This document shows, one piece after another, positions 9,698-18,187 of a stretch of 64,000 bases of DNA. A program made the translations under genes and the position numbers. Source of the DNA: Streptomyces sp. man185 (GTDB lineage Bacteria > Actinomycetota > Actinomycetes > Streptomycetales > Streptomycetaceae). The stretch covers positions 1-64,000 of the forward strand of contig NTHE01000012.1 of the NCBI GenBank assembly GCA_002551355.1. Direction: 5' to 3'. The notes under the pieces are model-generated. The model saw nothing but the letters and a program-made list of their open reading frames with translations. It did not search any database and had not been told where the DNA came from. Every line of letters starts with the position of its first letter. Within the stretch, counting starts at the first letter, position 1.

Positions 9698-10215
9698 AGT
9701 GATGCCTCGCCGGGCCGCCCGCACCCGGCGCGACGCGCGCTGCCCGGCCGAACCCGCTCCCAGGCATTCTCGGTGAACGAGGACGGACCGCACCTCTTCA
9801 CGGACGGTCGCCCGCGGCTGCTTTCCGCGCACACCGGAACATGCGAGTGCCCGGGCGTACGGAAGGCCCTTCGGCGAAACGGCGCGCAGCGGAGCACGCC
9901 CGGCCGACTGCTGAGCAGCAGGGCGCAGTGCCCTTCCGGCTGGGACCCCGAAGGGCGACGCGCGCAGGTTCCTTCCGCAAGCCCGGTCACCGCGGCCCGA
10001 AGCTATGCCACCCCCGCGCTCCCGATACATCCGGGGAGGCGGATGCACGGATACCTGATCAATTGCTTCGCGGCATCCGGCGCGGCCAGGACCCGCGCCC
10101 CCGACGTACGTCCGGCCGGTCCGGGGCCTGCGCCCACACCTTCGTCGGCCGACCGCCGCCGTCGCGGCCCTGACCGCGCCGAAAGATACGGACGCGCTGG
10201 TCAGGGCCTACCTGA
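9698..10215. other. Intergenic region upstream of the LuxR gene and downstream of sdaA
   Basis: The minus-strand frame of the LuxR gene is open up to 10048, but the translation is Arg/Ala/Pro-rich with no domain, so I treat it as non-coding. A third copy of CACGGATAC lies at 10046-10054 and a slightly AT-richer segment around 10050-10080 could carry the promoter. At the right end is the hairpin over the sdaA stop codon. Nothing else is supportable. Confidence 0.45.
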
Positions 10216-10220
10216 TCAGC
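10196..10220 (-). terminator. Hairpin at the end of sdaA
   Basis: GCTGGTCAGG (10196-10205) pairs with CCTGATCAGC (10211-10220) around a 5-nt loop, with one non-Watson-Crick position. It overlaps the sdaA stop codon. There is no T-tract, which is common for Streptomyces terminators. Confidence 0.4.
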
Positions 10221-11601
10221 ACTCGATGATGTTCACCGCGAGCCCGCCCCGCGCCGTCTCCTTGTACTTCACGCTCATGTCGGCCCCGGTCTCCTTCATG
10301 GTCTTGATGACCTTGTCGAGGGAGACCTTGTGGCTGCCGTCGCCCCGCAGCGCCATCCGCGCCGCGGTGACGGCCTTCACCGCCGCCATGCCGTTGCGCT
10401 CGATGCACGGGATCTGGACGAGGCCGCCGACCGGGTCGCAGGTCAGGCCCAGGTTGTGTTCCATGCCGATCTCGGCGGCGTTCTCCACCTGCTCGGGGGA
10501 GCCGCCGAGCACCTCGGCCAGGGCTCCGGCCGCCATCGAGCAGGCCGATCCCACCTCGCCCTGGCAGCCGACCTCGGCGCCGGAGATGGAGGCGTTCTCC
10601 TTGAAGAGCAGGCCGATCGCGCCGGCCGCGAGGAGGAAGCGCACGACGCTGTCCTCCTTCTCGGCCTCGGTGCAGCCGCCCGCCGCGAAGTTGATGTAGT
10701 AGTGCAGGACGGCCGGGATGATGCCCGCGGCCCCGTTGGTGGGGGCGGTGACGACGCGGCCGCCCGCCGCGTTCTCCTCGTTGACCGCCATCGCGTAGAG
10801 GGTGATCCACTCCATCGCGTGGGCCTGCGGGTCGCCCTCGGCGCGCAGCTGGCGGGCCGAGTTCGCGGCGCGGCGGCGGACCTTGAGACCGCCGGGGAGG
10901 ATGCCCTCGCGGGACATGCCGCGCGAGACGCAGGCCTGCATGACGCGCCAGATGTCCAGCAGCCCGGAGCGGATCTCCGCCTCGGTGCGCCAGGCCAGCT
11001 CGTTCTCCAGCATCATCGAGGAGATGGACAGGCCGGTCTCGCGGGAGAGCCGCAGCAGTTCGTCGCCGGTCCGGAAGGGGTGTTTGAGGGCCGTGTCGTC
11101 CGGGACGATCGGATTCTCCCCGGCCACCGCGTCCTCGTCGACGACGAAGCCGCCGCCGACCGAGTAGTACGTCTTCTCCAGGAGCGGGGCGCCTTCGGTG
11201 TCGTACGCGAAGATCGTCATGCCGTTGGCGTGGTACGGGAGCGCCTTGCGGCGGTGCAGGACCAGGTCGTCGTCGAAGGCGAACGGGATCTCGTGCATGC
11301 CGAGCAGATTGATCCGGCCGGTGGAGCGGATCTCCTCGACCCGGCCGTCGGCGGACTCCACGTCCACGGTCTGGGGCGACTCGCCCTCCAGGCCGAGCAG
11401 GACCGCCTTGGGCGTGCCGTGCCCGTGGCCGGTCGCGCCGAGGGAGCCGTACAGCTCGGCCCGTATCGAGGCGGTGTGCGCGAGCAGGCCCTCGTTCTTC
11501 AGGCGGCGCGCGAACATCCGGGCGGCGCGCATCGGGCCCACCGTGTGGGAGCTGGACGGGCCGATGCCGACCGAGAAGAGGTCGAAGACCGAGATGGCCA
11601 C
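10216..11601 (-). CDS. sdaA: L-serine dehydratase, iron-sulfur type
   Basis: Deaminates L-serine to pyruvate and ammonia using a [4Fe-4S] cluster. The 461-residue single-chain form carries the beta part first ([18 protein letters not shown]) and the alpha part after it. Conserved cysteines are seen in [24 protein letters not shown] and [19 protein letters not shown], the last being the family signature. The GTG start at 11601 has AAGGAG at about -10. It is the last gene of the glycine/serine set and lies downstream of glyA behind a hairpin, so it is only partly co-transcribed or has its own promoter in 11602-11745. It drains serine made by GlyA into central metabolism. Confidence 0.95.
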   Translation of the reverse strand: MAISVFDLFSVGIGPSSSHTVGPMRAARMFARRLKNEGLLAHTASIRAELYGSLGATGHGHGTPKAVLLGLEGESPQTVDVESADGRVEEIRSTGRINLLGMHEIPFAFDDDLVLHRRKALPYHANGMTIFAYDTEGAPLLEKTYYSVGGGFVVDEDAVAGENPIVPDDTALKHPFRTGDELLRLSRETGLSISSMMLENELAWRTEAEIRSGLLDIWRVMQACVSRGMSREGILPGGLKVRRRAANSARQLRAEGDPQAHAMEWITLYAMAVNEENAAGGRVVTAPTNGAAGIIPAVLHYYINFAAGGCTEAEKEDSVVRFLLAAGAIGLLFKENASISGAEVGCQGEVGSACSMAAGALAEVLGGSPEQVENAAEIGMEHNLGLTCDPVGGLVQIPCIERNGMAAVKAVTAARMALRGDGSHKVSLDKVIKTMKETGADMSVKYKETARGGLAVNIIEC

Positions 11602-11745
11602 GGGAGGACTCCTTGGGGGGGTTGGAAGACGCCGTTGTCTGCCTGGGTGGTGCGGGAAACGGGCCGGTGGTGCGGTACGGGCCGGGGTGAGGCCCGCGGG
11701 ACAGGTGGGGCAAGTGGGGCAAAGGGTGGAGCGGGGGACATGGGA

Positions 11746-11787
11746 CGGGGCACCACGCTCACCTTGTTCAGTGTGCGCGGTGCCCCG
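11746..11787 (-). terminator. Hairpin between glyA and sdaA
   Basis: CGGGGCACC at 11746-11754 pairs with GGTGCCCCG at 11779-11787, and inner bases ACGCT/AGTGT extend the stem with a small bulge. It begins 30 nt past the glyA stop. A TTTT run follows on the plus strand only, so on the minus transcript it may act as a partial terminator or a 3' stabiliser. Confidence 0.55.
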
Positions 11788-11816
11788 CCCTTTTGCGCAG
11801 AACCGCGGGCCAGGTG

Positions 11817-13076
11817 CTACTTCAGGCCGGGGTACAGCGGGAACTTCTCGGCCAGCGCGACCACGCGGGCCTTGAGGTCGTCCGCGTCGTAGGACGGCTT
11901 CAGGGCGGCGGCGATGATCTCCGCGACCTCGGTGAAGTCCTCGGCGCCGAAGCCGCGGGTGGCGAGCGCCGGGGTGCCGATCCGCAGGCCCGAGGTGACC
12001 ATCGGGGGACGCGGGTCGTTCGGGATGGCGTTCCGGTTGACCGTGATGCCCAGCTCGTGGAGCCGGTCCTCGGCCTGCTGGCCGTCCAGCGCGGAGTTGC
12101 GCAGGTCGACCAGGACCAGGTGCACGTCGGTGCCGCCGGAGAGGACGGAGACGCCGACCTCGGTGACGTCGGGCTGGACCAGGCGCTCGGCCAGGATCCG
12201 CGCGCCGTCCAGGGTGCGCTGCTGGCGCTCCTTGAACTCCTCGCCCGCCGCGATCTTGAACGAGACCGCCTTGGCAGCGATCACGTGCTCCAGCGGGCCG
12301 CCCTGCTGACCCGGGAAGACCGCCGAGTTGATCTTCTTGGCGAGTTCCTGGGTGGAGAGGATCACGCCGCCGCGCGGACCGCCGAGGGTCTTGTGCGTGG
12401 TGGTGGTGACGACGTGGGCGTGCGGCACCGGGTTGGGGTGCAGACCGGCCGCGACCAGGCCGGCGAAGTGCGCCATGTCGACCATCAGGTACGCGCCGAC
12501 CTCGTCCGCGATCCGGCGGAAGGCGGCGAAGTCCAGCTGGCGCGGGTAGGCGGACCAGCCGGCCACGATCAGCTTCGGCCGGGACTCCTTGGCGAGGCGC
12601 TCGACCTCCTCCATGTCCACGGTGCCGCTCTCGTCGACGTGGTACGGGACCACGTTGTAGAGCTTGCCGGAGAAGTTGATCTTCATGCCGTGGGTCAGGT
12701 GACCGCCGTGGGCCAGGTTCAGGCCCATGATCGTGTCGCCCGGCTTCAGCAGCGCGAACATCGCGGCCGCGTTCGCCTGGGCGCCGGAGTGCGGCTGCAC
12801 GTTCGCGGCCTCGGCGCCGAACAGGGCCTTGATCCGGTCGATCGCGATCTGCTCGACGACGTCGACGTGCTCACAGCCGCCGTAGTAGCGGCGGCCGGGG
12901 TAGCCCTCGGCGTATTTGTTGGTGAGGACGGAGCCCTGCGCCTCCATGACCGCGACCGGAGCGAAGTTCTCCGAGGCGATCATTTCGAGGGTGGACTGCT
13001 GACGGTGGAGCTCGGCGTCGACGGCGGCGGCGACGTCCGGGTCCAGCTCGTGGAGGGAGGAGTTCAGAAGCGACAT
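11817..13076 (-). CDS. glyA: Serine hydroxymethyltransferase
   Basis: A PLP enzyme interconverting serine + tetrahydrofolate and glycine + methylene-tetrahydrofolate. The 419-residue length is normal for bacteria. The PLP lysine is K229 in [16 protein letters not shown]. Other family marks are SENF at 35-38, the HSGAQAN loop near 96 and [10 protein letters not shown] near 58. The ATG at 13076 is preceded by AAGGGA. It starts 18 nt after gcvH ends, so gcvT-gcvH-glyA is very likely one transcript. Placement under the glycine riboswitch fits use of glycine-derived one-carbon units to make serine. Confidence 0.97.
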   Translation of the reverse strand: MSLLNSSLHELDPDVAAAVDAELHRQQSTLEMIASENFAPVAVMEAQGSVLTNKYAEGYPGRRYYGGCEHVDVVEQIAIDRIKALFGAEAANVQPHSGAQANAAAMFALLKPGDTIMGLNLAHGGHLTHGMKINFSGKLYNVVPYHVDESGTVDMEEVERLAKESRPKLIVAGWSAYPRQLDFAAFRRIADEVGAYLMVDMAHFAGLVAAGLHPNPVPHAHVVTTTTHKTLGGPRGGVILSTQELAKKINSAVFPGQQGGPLEHVIAAKAVSFKIAAGEEFKERQQRTLDGARILAERLVQPDVTEVGVSVLSGGTDVHLVLVDLRNSALDGQQAEDRLHELGITVNRNAIPNDPRPPMVTSGLRIGTPALATRGFGAEDFTEVAEIIAAALKPSYDADDLKARVVALAEKFPLYPGLK

Positions 13077-13094
13077 CAGGGGGTCCCTTAGGTC

Positions 13095-13472
13095 TCAGTT
13101 GCCGGAGAACGCGGTGTACTCGTCGGCGGAGAGCAGATCGGCCGGCTCCTCCGCGACGCGCACCTTGAACAGCCAGCCGCCCTCGAAGGGAGCGGAGTTC
13201 ACCAGCGAGGGGTCGTCCACGACGTCCTGGTTGGCCGCCGTCACCTCACCGGTCACCGGCGAGTACAGATCGCTGACGGACTTGGTCGACTCCAGTTCGC
13301 CGCAGGTCTCGCCCGCGGTCACCGTGTCGCCGACCTCCGGGAGCTGGGCGTAGACGACGTCACCGAGCGCGTTGGCCGCGTACTCCGTGATGCCGATGGT
13401 GGCCACGCCGTCCTCGAGGGCCGACAGCCACTCGTGCTCCTTGCTGTACCGCAGCTGCTGGGGGTTGCTCAT
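13095..13472 (-). CDS. gcvH: Glycine cleavage system H protein
   Basis: The lipoyl carrier of the glycine cleavage complex, shuttling the aminomethyl group between the P and T proteins. The 125 residues match the family length. The lipoylated lysine is K64 in [12 protein letters not shown], and the family start YSKEHEW is at 9-15. An AGGAG at about -11 serves the ATG at 13472. It lies between gcvT and glyA. The P protein gene (gcvP) is not in the window; in Streptomyces it is generally encoded elsewhere. Confidence 0.97.
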
Positions 13473-13583
13473 GACCTGAATTCTCCTGTACGCGGGGGAG
13501 TGCTGATGAACGGTGGTCTTACGGTGTGAGACGCGACGGCGTGACGTCAGTGACGCCCGAAGAGCCCGGCTCGTCCCGGGATA

Positions 13584-14699
13584 TCACTTCTGGCGCTTGT
13601 AGAACGGCAGCGCGACGACCTCGTACGGCTCGTGCGTGCCCCGGATGTCCACGCCCACGCCCTCGGTGCCCGGGGCGGCGAAGGCCGCGTCCACGTACGC
13701 CATGGCGATCGGCTTGCCCAGGGTCGGGGACGGGGCGCCGGAGGTGACCTCGCCGATCACCTGGCCCTCGGCGACCACCGGGAAGCCCGCGCGCGGGACC
13801 CGGCGGCCCTCGGCGATCAGGCCGACCAGCTTGCGCGGCGGGGCGCTCTCGGCGCGCTCGGCGGCCGTCTGCAGCGCCTCGCGGCCGACGAAGTCGCCCT
13901 CCTTCTCGAACTTCACGACCCGGCCCAGGCCCGCGTCGAACGGGGTGAGCGCGGTCGTCAGCTCGTGCCCGTACAGCGGCATGCCCGCCTCCAGGCGCAG
14001 CGTGTCCCGGCAGGAGAGCCCGCACGGGATCAGGCCGTGCGGAGCGCCGGCCTCGGTCAGCGCCCGCCACAGCTGCTCGGCGTGCTCGGGTGCGACGAAG
14101 AGTTCGAAGCCGTCCTCGCCGGTGTAGCCGGTCCGGGCGATGAGCGCCGGAACCCCGGCGACCGTGCCCGGCAGACCCGCGTAGTACTTCAGCCCGTCCA
14201 GGTCGGCGTCGGTGACGGCCTTCATGATGGCGGGCGACTCGGGGCCCTGGACCGCGAGCAGCGCGTACGCGTCGCGGTCGTCGCGCACCTCGGCGTCGAA
14301 GCCCCCGACGCGGGCGGTCAGCGCGTCCAGCACGATCTGCGCGTTGCCCGCGTTGGCGACCACCATGTATTCCGTCTCGCCCAGCCGGTAGACGATCAGG
14401 TCGTCCACGATCCCGCCGTCCTCCTGGACGATCATCGTGTAGCGGGCGCGGCCGTTGCCGACGGTGGCGATGTTGCCCACCAGCGCGTAGCTCAGGAAGG
14501 CGGCCGCCCCGGGCCCGGTGACGGTGATCTCGCCCATGTGCGACAGGTCGAAGAGGCCGGCCCGGGTGCGTACGGCGTTGTGCTCGTCGCGCTCACTGGC
14601 GTACCGCAGGGGCATGTCCCAGCCCGCGAAGTCGGTCATGGTGGCGCCGAGCGAGCGGTGCAGTGCGTCGAGGGCGGTGAGACGGGGGGCAGTGCTCAT
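13584..14699 (-). CDS. gcvT: Glycine cleavage system aminomethyltransferase (T protein)
   Basis: Transfers the methylene group from the H-protein aminomethyl-lipoyl arm to tetrahydrofolate, releasing ammonia. It has 371 residues with the family features DFAGWDMPLRY near 23, FDLSHMGE near 50, and a folate-binding core with CRDTLRLEAGMPLYGHE near 230-247. The ATG at 14699 has GGAG with an 8-nt spacer. It is the first gene behind the tandem glycine riboswitch. About 110 bp separate it from gcvH; that gap contains the octamer TGACGTCA but no clear gene. Confidence 0.97.
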   Translation of the reverse strand: MSTAPRLTALDALHRSLGATMTDFAGWDMPLRYASERDEHNAVRTRAGLFDLSHMGEITVTGPGAAAFLSYALVGNIATVGNGRARYTMIVQEDGGIVDDLIVYRLGETEYMVVANAGNAQIVLDALTARVGGFDAEVRDDRDAYALLAVQGPESPAIMKAVTDADLDGLKYYAGLPGTVAGVPALIARTGYTGEDGFELFVAPEHAEQLWRALTEAGAPHGLIPCGLSCRDTLRLEAGMPLYGHELTTALTPFDAGLGRVVKFEKEGDFVGREALQTAAERAESAPPRKLVGLIAEGRRVPRAGFPVVAEGQVIGEVTSGAPSPTLGKPIAMAYVDAAFAAPGTEGVGVDIRGTHEPYEVVALPFYKRQK

Positions 14700-14736
14700 G
14701 GATACGGCTCCAGGGCATGACGACGTCAGGACGAAT

Positions 14737-14963
14737 CCTCCCCATCTGTCATCGGAACCTGAGAGGTTCGCCGATAGCCCCTGACGGGGTATGCCCCGGG
14801 AGGGCGCCCCTGTTCACAGGGCTCGGCTTGCACCTTGGGTGGAGCCGCAGGGCGGCTCGCTTTTCAGATCTGCCTCATCCACGCGGTACGGGGCCTGAGA
14901 GATTCAAGGGAGGATCTTGCTCCTTCGGCGCCCGGCTCACACTGTGGCCGGAACTCTCCCGCG
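14737..14963 (-). promoter_or_regulatory. Tandem glycine riboswitch
   Basis: On the minus strand the leader of gcvT holds two consecutive glycine aptamers. The 5' one (about 14860-14963) shows GGGAGAG, GCCGAAGGAGCAAG and ATCTCTCAGG, then the short linker GAAAAGC. The 3' one (about 14737-14855) shows CCAAGGTGCAAG, CCTCTCAGGTTCC and GACAGATGGGGAGG. These are the conserved cores of the glycine riboswitch family, which in actinomycetes generally acts as an ON switch for glycine breakdown. The expression platform lies in the last 37 nt before the gcvT start; whether it acts on transcription or translation is not decided by the sequence. Confidence 0.95.
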
Positions 14964-15134
14964 CGGATTCGAACGGCCGGTATGCAGTTGGCGGGGTCAT
15001 CATCGCACGCATTGGGGGAGAGTGGGGGGTCAGGTCTCCACGCAGGTGAAGACGGCGAGGTCGGTTGTGCCGCATTGCCTTTTCTTTACACTTCAGGGGC
15101 AGGTGCGGGTGACCCGACGGCAGGGGGATGGGCG

Positions 15135-15809
15135 ATGACGGTGCAGCGGTCGGTACCGACCGCGGGGGTCGCGCACGGCGCGATGCCCGCACAGCCCGGC
15201 GCACCCGTGCGGGAGCTGCTGGGGACCCGTGCGCCGGTGGTGCGCGACCTGCGCGGGCGCACGGGCCACGGCCCGCACAGCCTCGATTTCACCGCCGGTG
15301 ACATCGTCGTGGTCTCCGGACTCCCCGGCAGCGGGAAGTCCACCCTCATCCGCCGGGCCGTGCAGGCCCGAGCCATCGACTCTCAGAACACCCGCGACAG
15401 CTGGTCCGCCGCCCTGCCCCGTTTACTCCCCTACGCCCTCTACCGCCCCCTGGTGCGCGCCGCGCACTACCGCGGACTCTGGAACGCCCTGCGCTCCGGC
15501 GAATCCGTCGTCGTGCACGACTGCGGCACCCAGACCTGGGTACGCCGCTGGCTCGCCCGGCACGCCGTGAGCCGGGGCCGCATCCTCCATCTGATCCTGC
15601 TCGACGTGACGCCCGAGGTGGCCCGGCAGGGGCAGCGCGAGCGCGGTCGCGGCGTCTCCGGCTACGCCTTCGCCCGTCACCGGCACGCGGTGGCCCGGCT
15701 GCTCCGCGACACCGAACAGGGCCTGCTGCCTGCCGGCTGCACCTCGGCGGTGCTGCTCGACCGCGAGGGCGCGGGGGCGCTCGGCCGGATCTCCTTCACG
15801 GTCGCCTGA
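15135..15809 (+). CDS. P-loop ATP-binding protein (nucleoside/zeta-toxin-like kinase fold)
   Basis: A 224-residue protein with a clear Walker A, GLPGSGKST at 62-70, an acidic patch VVVHDCG in the position of a substrate-binding strand, and an arginine-rich lid (RQGQRERGRG). The fold resembles small P-loop kinases; the substrate is unknown. The ATG at 15135 has GGGGG at about -10; the frame continues upstream through the riboswitch region, which is non-coding. It is divergent from gcvT. Codon 97 is TTA (15423-15425), one of only two TTA codons I found in the genes here, so translation may depend on the bldA tRNA. Downstream genes are SseB paralogues. Confidence 0.8.
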   Translation: MTVQRSVPTAGVAHGAMPAQPGAPVRELLGTRAPVVRDLRGRTGHGPHSLDFTAGDIVVVSGLPGSGKSTLIRRAVQARAIDSQNTRDSWSAALPRLLPYALYRPLVRAAHYRGLWNALRSGESVVVHDCGTQTWVRRWLARHAVSRGRILHLILLDVTPEVARQGQRERGRGVSGYAFARHRHAVARLLRDTEQGLLPAGCTSAVLLDREGAGALGRISFTVA

Positions 15810-15898
15810 GCCCCGGGCGGCCGCTCCCGGTTAAGGTGCTGGCCGGAGCCGAGGGCCGCCGCGCGCGGCCGAGGCGGTGGAGAGAGGGCACAGAAGCA

Positions 15899-16669
15899 GT
15901 GGACATTCCGGCACCCGCACCGGCGCATCCCCAGCAGGGGTGGCCCGCCAACGAGCTCGAAGAGGTGCTGACGGCCTCGCTCGGCGTCCCGGACGCGGGC
16001 GGCCGCCTCGTCGAGGTGCTGGGCCGCAGCTCCGTCTGGGTGCCGCTGCCGAACGGCGGCACCCCCGCGAGCGCGGACCTCGATCTGCCGATGATGGAGA
16101 TCGACGGCGCGGCCTTCGTCCCCGTCTTCAGCTCCGAGGCCCAGTTCCTCAGCTGCGTCGGCAGCCACATGTCCTTCGCCGTCGCGCCCGCCCGCGACTT
16201 CGCCCGGGGCCTGCCCCCGCAGGTCGGCATCGCCGTGAATCCCGGCGGCGCGGTCGGCATGCCGCTGCCGCCGCCCGCCGTCGCCGAGCTCTGCCGGGCC
16301 GGCCGCACCGCCCTGGACGGGCCCGCCACCGGCGGCCGGGTCCGGCTGTTCGAGCCGGACTGGCAGCACGACCCGGTCGACTTCCTCACCGCGGTGTCCG
16401 AGGAGTTCGAGGCCACCGGGGTGGTGAGCACCGCCCGCCGGGCGCTGGCCAGCATCGAGGGCGGCGACCCGGTCCTCTTCGTCGGCGTCGAGTTCGCCAC
16501 CTGGGACGGAGCGGGACAGAGCGCCCCCATGGACGCCATCGGCCGGGCGCTCGGCCGGGTCCAGGTGCCCTGGCCGGTCAACCTGGTCCTGCTCGACGTG
16601 GCCCAGGACCTCGTCGGCGACTGGATGCGGGAGAAGGTACGCCCGTTCTACCGGCGTGAGGGCTACTGA
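15899..16669 (+). CDS. SseB-family protein, first copy
   Basis: A soluble 256-residue protein with the SseB N-terminal domain (ELEEVLTASL, WVPLPNGG, FSSEAQFLSC) and SseB C-terminal domain ending WMREKVRPFYRREGY. SseB was named for altered serine sensitivity when overexpressed in E. coli; its biochemical role is not settled. Position beside the glycine/serine genes agrees with that link. The GTG at 15899 follows AGAGGG by 10 nt; a longer frame to 15836 lacks a ribosome site. The 3' end, including the stop, is tandemly duplicated (16651-16696). It pairs with a second SseB gene 154 bp downstream. Confidence 0.82.
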   Translation: MDIPAPAPAHPQQGWPANELEEVLTASLGVPDAGGRLVEVLGRSSVWVPLPNGGTPASADLDLPMMEIDGAAFVPVFSSEAQFLSCVGSHMSFAVAPARDFARGLPPQVGIAVNPGGAVGMPLPPPAVAELCRAGRTALDGPATGGRVRLFEPDWQHDPVDFLTAVSEEFEATGVVSTARRALASIEGGDPVLFVGVEFATWDGAGQSAPMDAIGRALGRVQVPWPVNLVLLDVAQDLVGDWMREKVRPFYRREGY

Positions 16670-16696
16670 GCCACCGGTACGAGGGCTACTGATCCA
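16651..16696 (+). repeat. 23-bp tandem duplication across the stop codon of the first SseB gene
   Basis: CCGGCGTGAGGGCTACTGAG... (16651-16673) is repeated as CCGGTACGAGGGCTACTGAT... (16674-16696) with 19 of 23 bases identical. Each unit contains the coding end GCTACTGA, so a second in-register stop follows the real one. Confidence 0.8.
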
Positions 16697-16823
16697 CCGG
16701 CGCGAAGGTCCCGGGACCGGCCGGGACCGGGCGCCGTCGGACCATGGCGTCAAGTCGGTGTCAGAAGTGGCGCATAAGCTGGTTTGATGGCGTGGTCGCT
16801 CCCGTGTGCCCGGGAGCGATGGC

Positions 16824-17642
16824 GTGAATGCGACGGATCGACGAGGGGCGGAACCCAGGGTGAGTGCGTCAGGCACTGCGGCGGCCGGAAAGGTCGAGCA
16901 CCTGCTGCGCCAGGTGACCCCCGGCCGTTACGACGCCTACGAGGCGCTGCTCGCCGCGGTCGCCGAGGGCCGGATCTGGATGCTGCTCTGGCACGGCACG
17001 GCCGGCTCACCGGACGCCCAGTACGGAAACATGGAGATCGACGGACTGGGCTACGCCCCCTGTGTCACCTCCGCCCAGGAACTCTCCGCCAGCGGCTGGA
17101 ACCGGGCCCACGAGCTGGTCACCGGACGGGACATCGCCCGCGCCCTGTTCCCCGACCGCTGGGGCATCTGGCTCAACCCGCACGCCCCCGGTGGCGGCGT
17201 CGGCATCCCCTGGCTCGACCTGCGCCGCATCGCCACCGGCCTGGACCGGCTGCCCGCCGGACCGCTCCGCCTGTCCGAGCCCGCCATCGAACTGCCCCAG
17301 TTCTACGCCCTGCTCACCCAGAACGCCCACCGCACCCCCGCGATCCGCTCGCTGCGCCGCGCCTGGGTGCACCCCGCGGTCGGCGTCCCGTATCTCGCGA
17401 TCGGCCTCGACCTCTACGACACCGGCCGCGCCTCCGTCGAATCGGTGCGCGAGATGATGCGGCAGTCGGTCGGCGCGGTCCCCGAGGGGCTGCCCGTCTC
17501 CACCGTCGCCCTGTCCGACGAGTACGACCCGGTCGGCATGTGGCTGCGCGCGAACGCCCGTCCGTTCTACGACCGTGAGGCGCACGCCCCCGCAGGCCCG
17601 CCACCGGCCCCCGGCTACGGATACCCGCCTCTGCCCCGCTGA
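16824..17642 (+). CDS. SseB-family protein, second copy
   Basis: A 272-residue paralogue of the preceding gene, sharing the C-terminal signature (WLRANARPFYDRE against WMREKVRPFYRRE) and the domain order. The two are diverged in the N-terminal half, so the duplication is old. The GTG at 16824 has GGGAG with a 7-nt spacer; GTGs at 16806 and 16860 are weaker alternatives. The tail is Pro/Gly/Tyr-rich (GPPPAPGYGYPPLPR). It is followed by a strong bidirectional hairpin and, like its paralogue, by a short duplication over the stop codon. Confidence 0.82.
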   Translation: MNATDRRGAEPRVSASGTAAAGKVEHLLRQVTPGRYDAYEALLAAVAEGRIWMLLWHGTAGSPDAQYGNMEIDGLGYAPCVTSAQELSASGWNRAHELVTGRDIARALFPDRWGIWLNPHAPGGGVGIPWLDLRRIATGLDRLPAGPLRLSEPAIELPQFYALLTQNAHRTPAIRSLRRAWVHPAVGVPYLAIGLDLYDTGRASVESVREMMRQSVGAVPEGLPVSTVALSDEYDPVGMWLRANARPFYDREAHAPAGPPPAPGYGYPPLPR

Positions 17643-17673
17643 GCCCGAAGGGGGCCCGCTGAGCCCGGAAGGG
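17635..17673 (+). repeat. 20-bp tandem duplication across the stop codon of the second SseB gene
   Basis: CCCGCTGAGCCCGAAGGGGG (17635-17654) is followed by CCCGCTGAGCCCGGAAGGG (17655-17673). The TGA inside each unit is the stop codon in the first copy. Confidence 0.8.
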
Positions 17674-17698
17674 CCGGCCGGGCGACTCCGGTCGGCCC
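17671..17698. terminator. Bidirectional hairpin between convergent genes
   Basis: GGGCCGGCCGG (17671-17681) pairs with CCGGTCGGCCC (17688-17698) over an 11-bp stem with one G-T pair and a 6-nt loop. It lies between the ends of the second SseB gene (17642) and the minus-strand small gene (17702). Confidence 0.65.
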
Positions 17699-17701
17699 CG
17701 C

Positions 17702-17917
17702 TCAGGGCTCCCTGACGGCGTTCAGGCGCGTGACCTCCGCGGCGTGACCGACGGTGCGCAGCGCGGACGTGAACGAGAAGAAGAGCTGGCAGGCCGGCCA
17801 GAGCCGGATGAGGACGGCCACGGCCACCAGCCCCCGGCCCCGACCCTGCTCGCGTACTCCGCTCCGGCGGAACTCCCTGTCGTACGCCTGCGCCTGTGAA
17901 CTGGTGAGGGGAAGCAT
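17702..17917 (-). CDS. Small hypothetical membrane protein, 71 aa
   Basis: The frame has strong G/C third-position bias, a reason to believe it. The product has a polar start (MLPLTSSQAQAYDREFRRSG), then one hydrophobic stretch (LVAVAVLIRLWPACQLFFSF) and a charged end; a single membrane segment is likely. No good ribosome site precedes the ATG at 17917, so the start is uncertain. It converges on the SseB gene across a hairpin and its upstream region is shared with the divergent peptide transporter operon. No family recognised. Confidence 0.5.
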   Translation of the reverse strand: MLPLTSSQAQAYDREFRRSGVREQGRGRGLVAVAVLIRLWPACQLFFSFTSALRTVGHAAEVTRLNAVREP

Positions 17918-18026
17918 GCGGGGCAGGCCGGCGCAGGCGGACCATCCCCTACGAACCGGGGCGGCGCGGTCGGGCGCGGTTCTCCGCTCGTGGTCACCCT
18001 CCGTCGAACACCCCTCGATGTCCGGC

Positions 18027-18080
18027 TTGTTAACTTCCCCCGTGAGGATGTCCCGGAACTGGACGGTTTGTTAACTGTCC
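18027..18080 (+). promoter_or_regulatory. Repeated TTGTTAACT upstream of the peptide transporter operon
   Basis: TTGTTAACT occurs at 18027-18035 and 18068-18076, 41 bp (four helical turns) apart. The second copy sits in the imperfect palindrome GGACGG...CTGTCC (18061-18080). Both are in the only AT-rich stretch for several hundred bases, 110-160 bp ahead of the binding-protein start. A candidate -10 (TAGTGT) is at 18139-18144. Probably an operator pair for an unknown regulator. Confidence 0.5.
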
Positions 18081-18187
18081 GGGTCTCGACTAGGTCTCAC
18101 CGCTATCCGGACTGTTCTCTTGCGGCAGGCACCGTCTGTAGTGTGCGGCCATCAAACCTCACCACATGGCGAACCAGGGGTGGACCC

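Noticed and set aside
9698..10048. N-terminal extension of the LAL regulator
   Set aside because: Open by chance; no conserved motif, and a good ribosome site supports the GTG at 9697.
5508..10054. Mobile element bounded by CACGGATAC copies
   Set aside because: No transposase, integrase or target-site duplication is visible, and the copies are direct 9-mers only.
6602..10699. Plus-strand open frame of 1365 codons opposite the LuxR gene
   Set aside because: It is antisense to a gene with clear domains; the translation is Arg/Gly/Pro-rich without any fold, a usual effect of high G+C.
13535..13560. TGACGTCA octamer between gcvT and gcvH as an operator
   Set aside because: A single 8-bp palindrome is expected by chance; the riboswitch already explains control of the operon.
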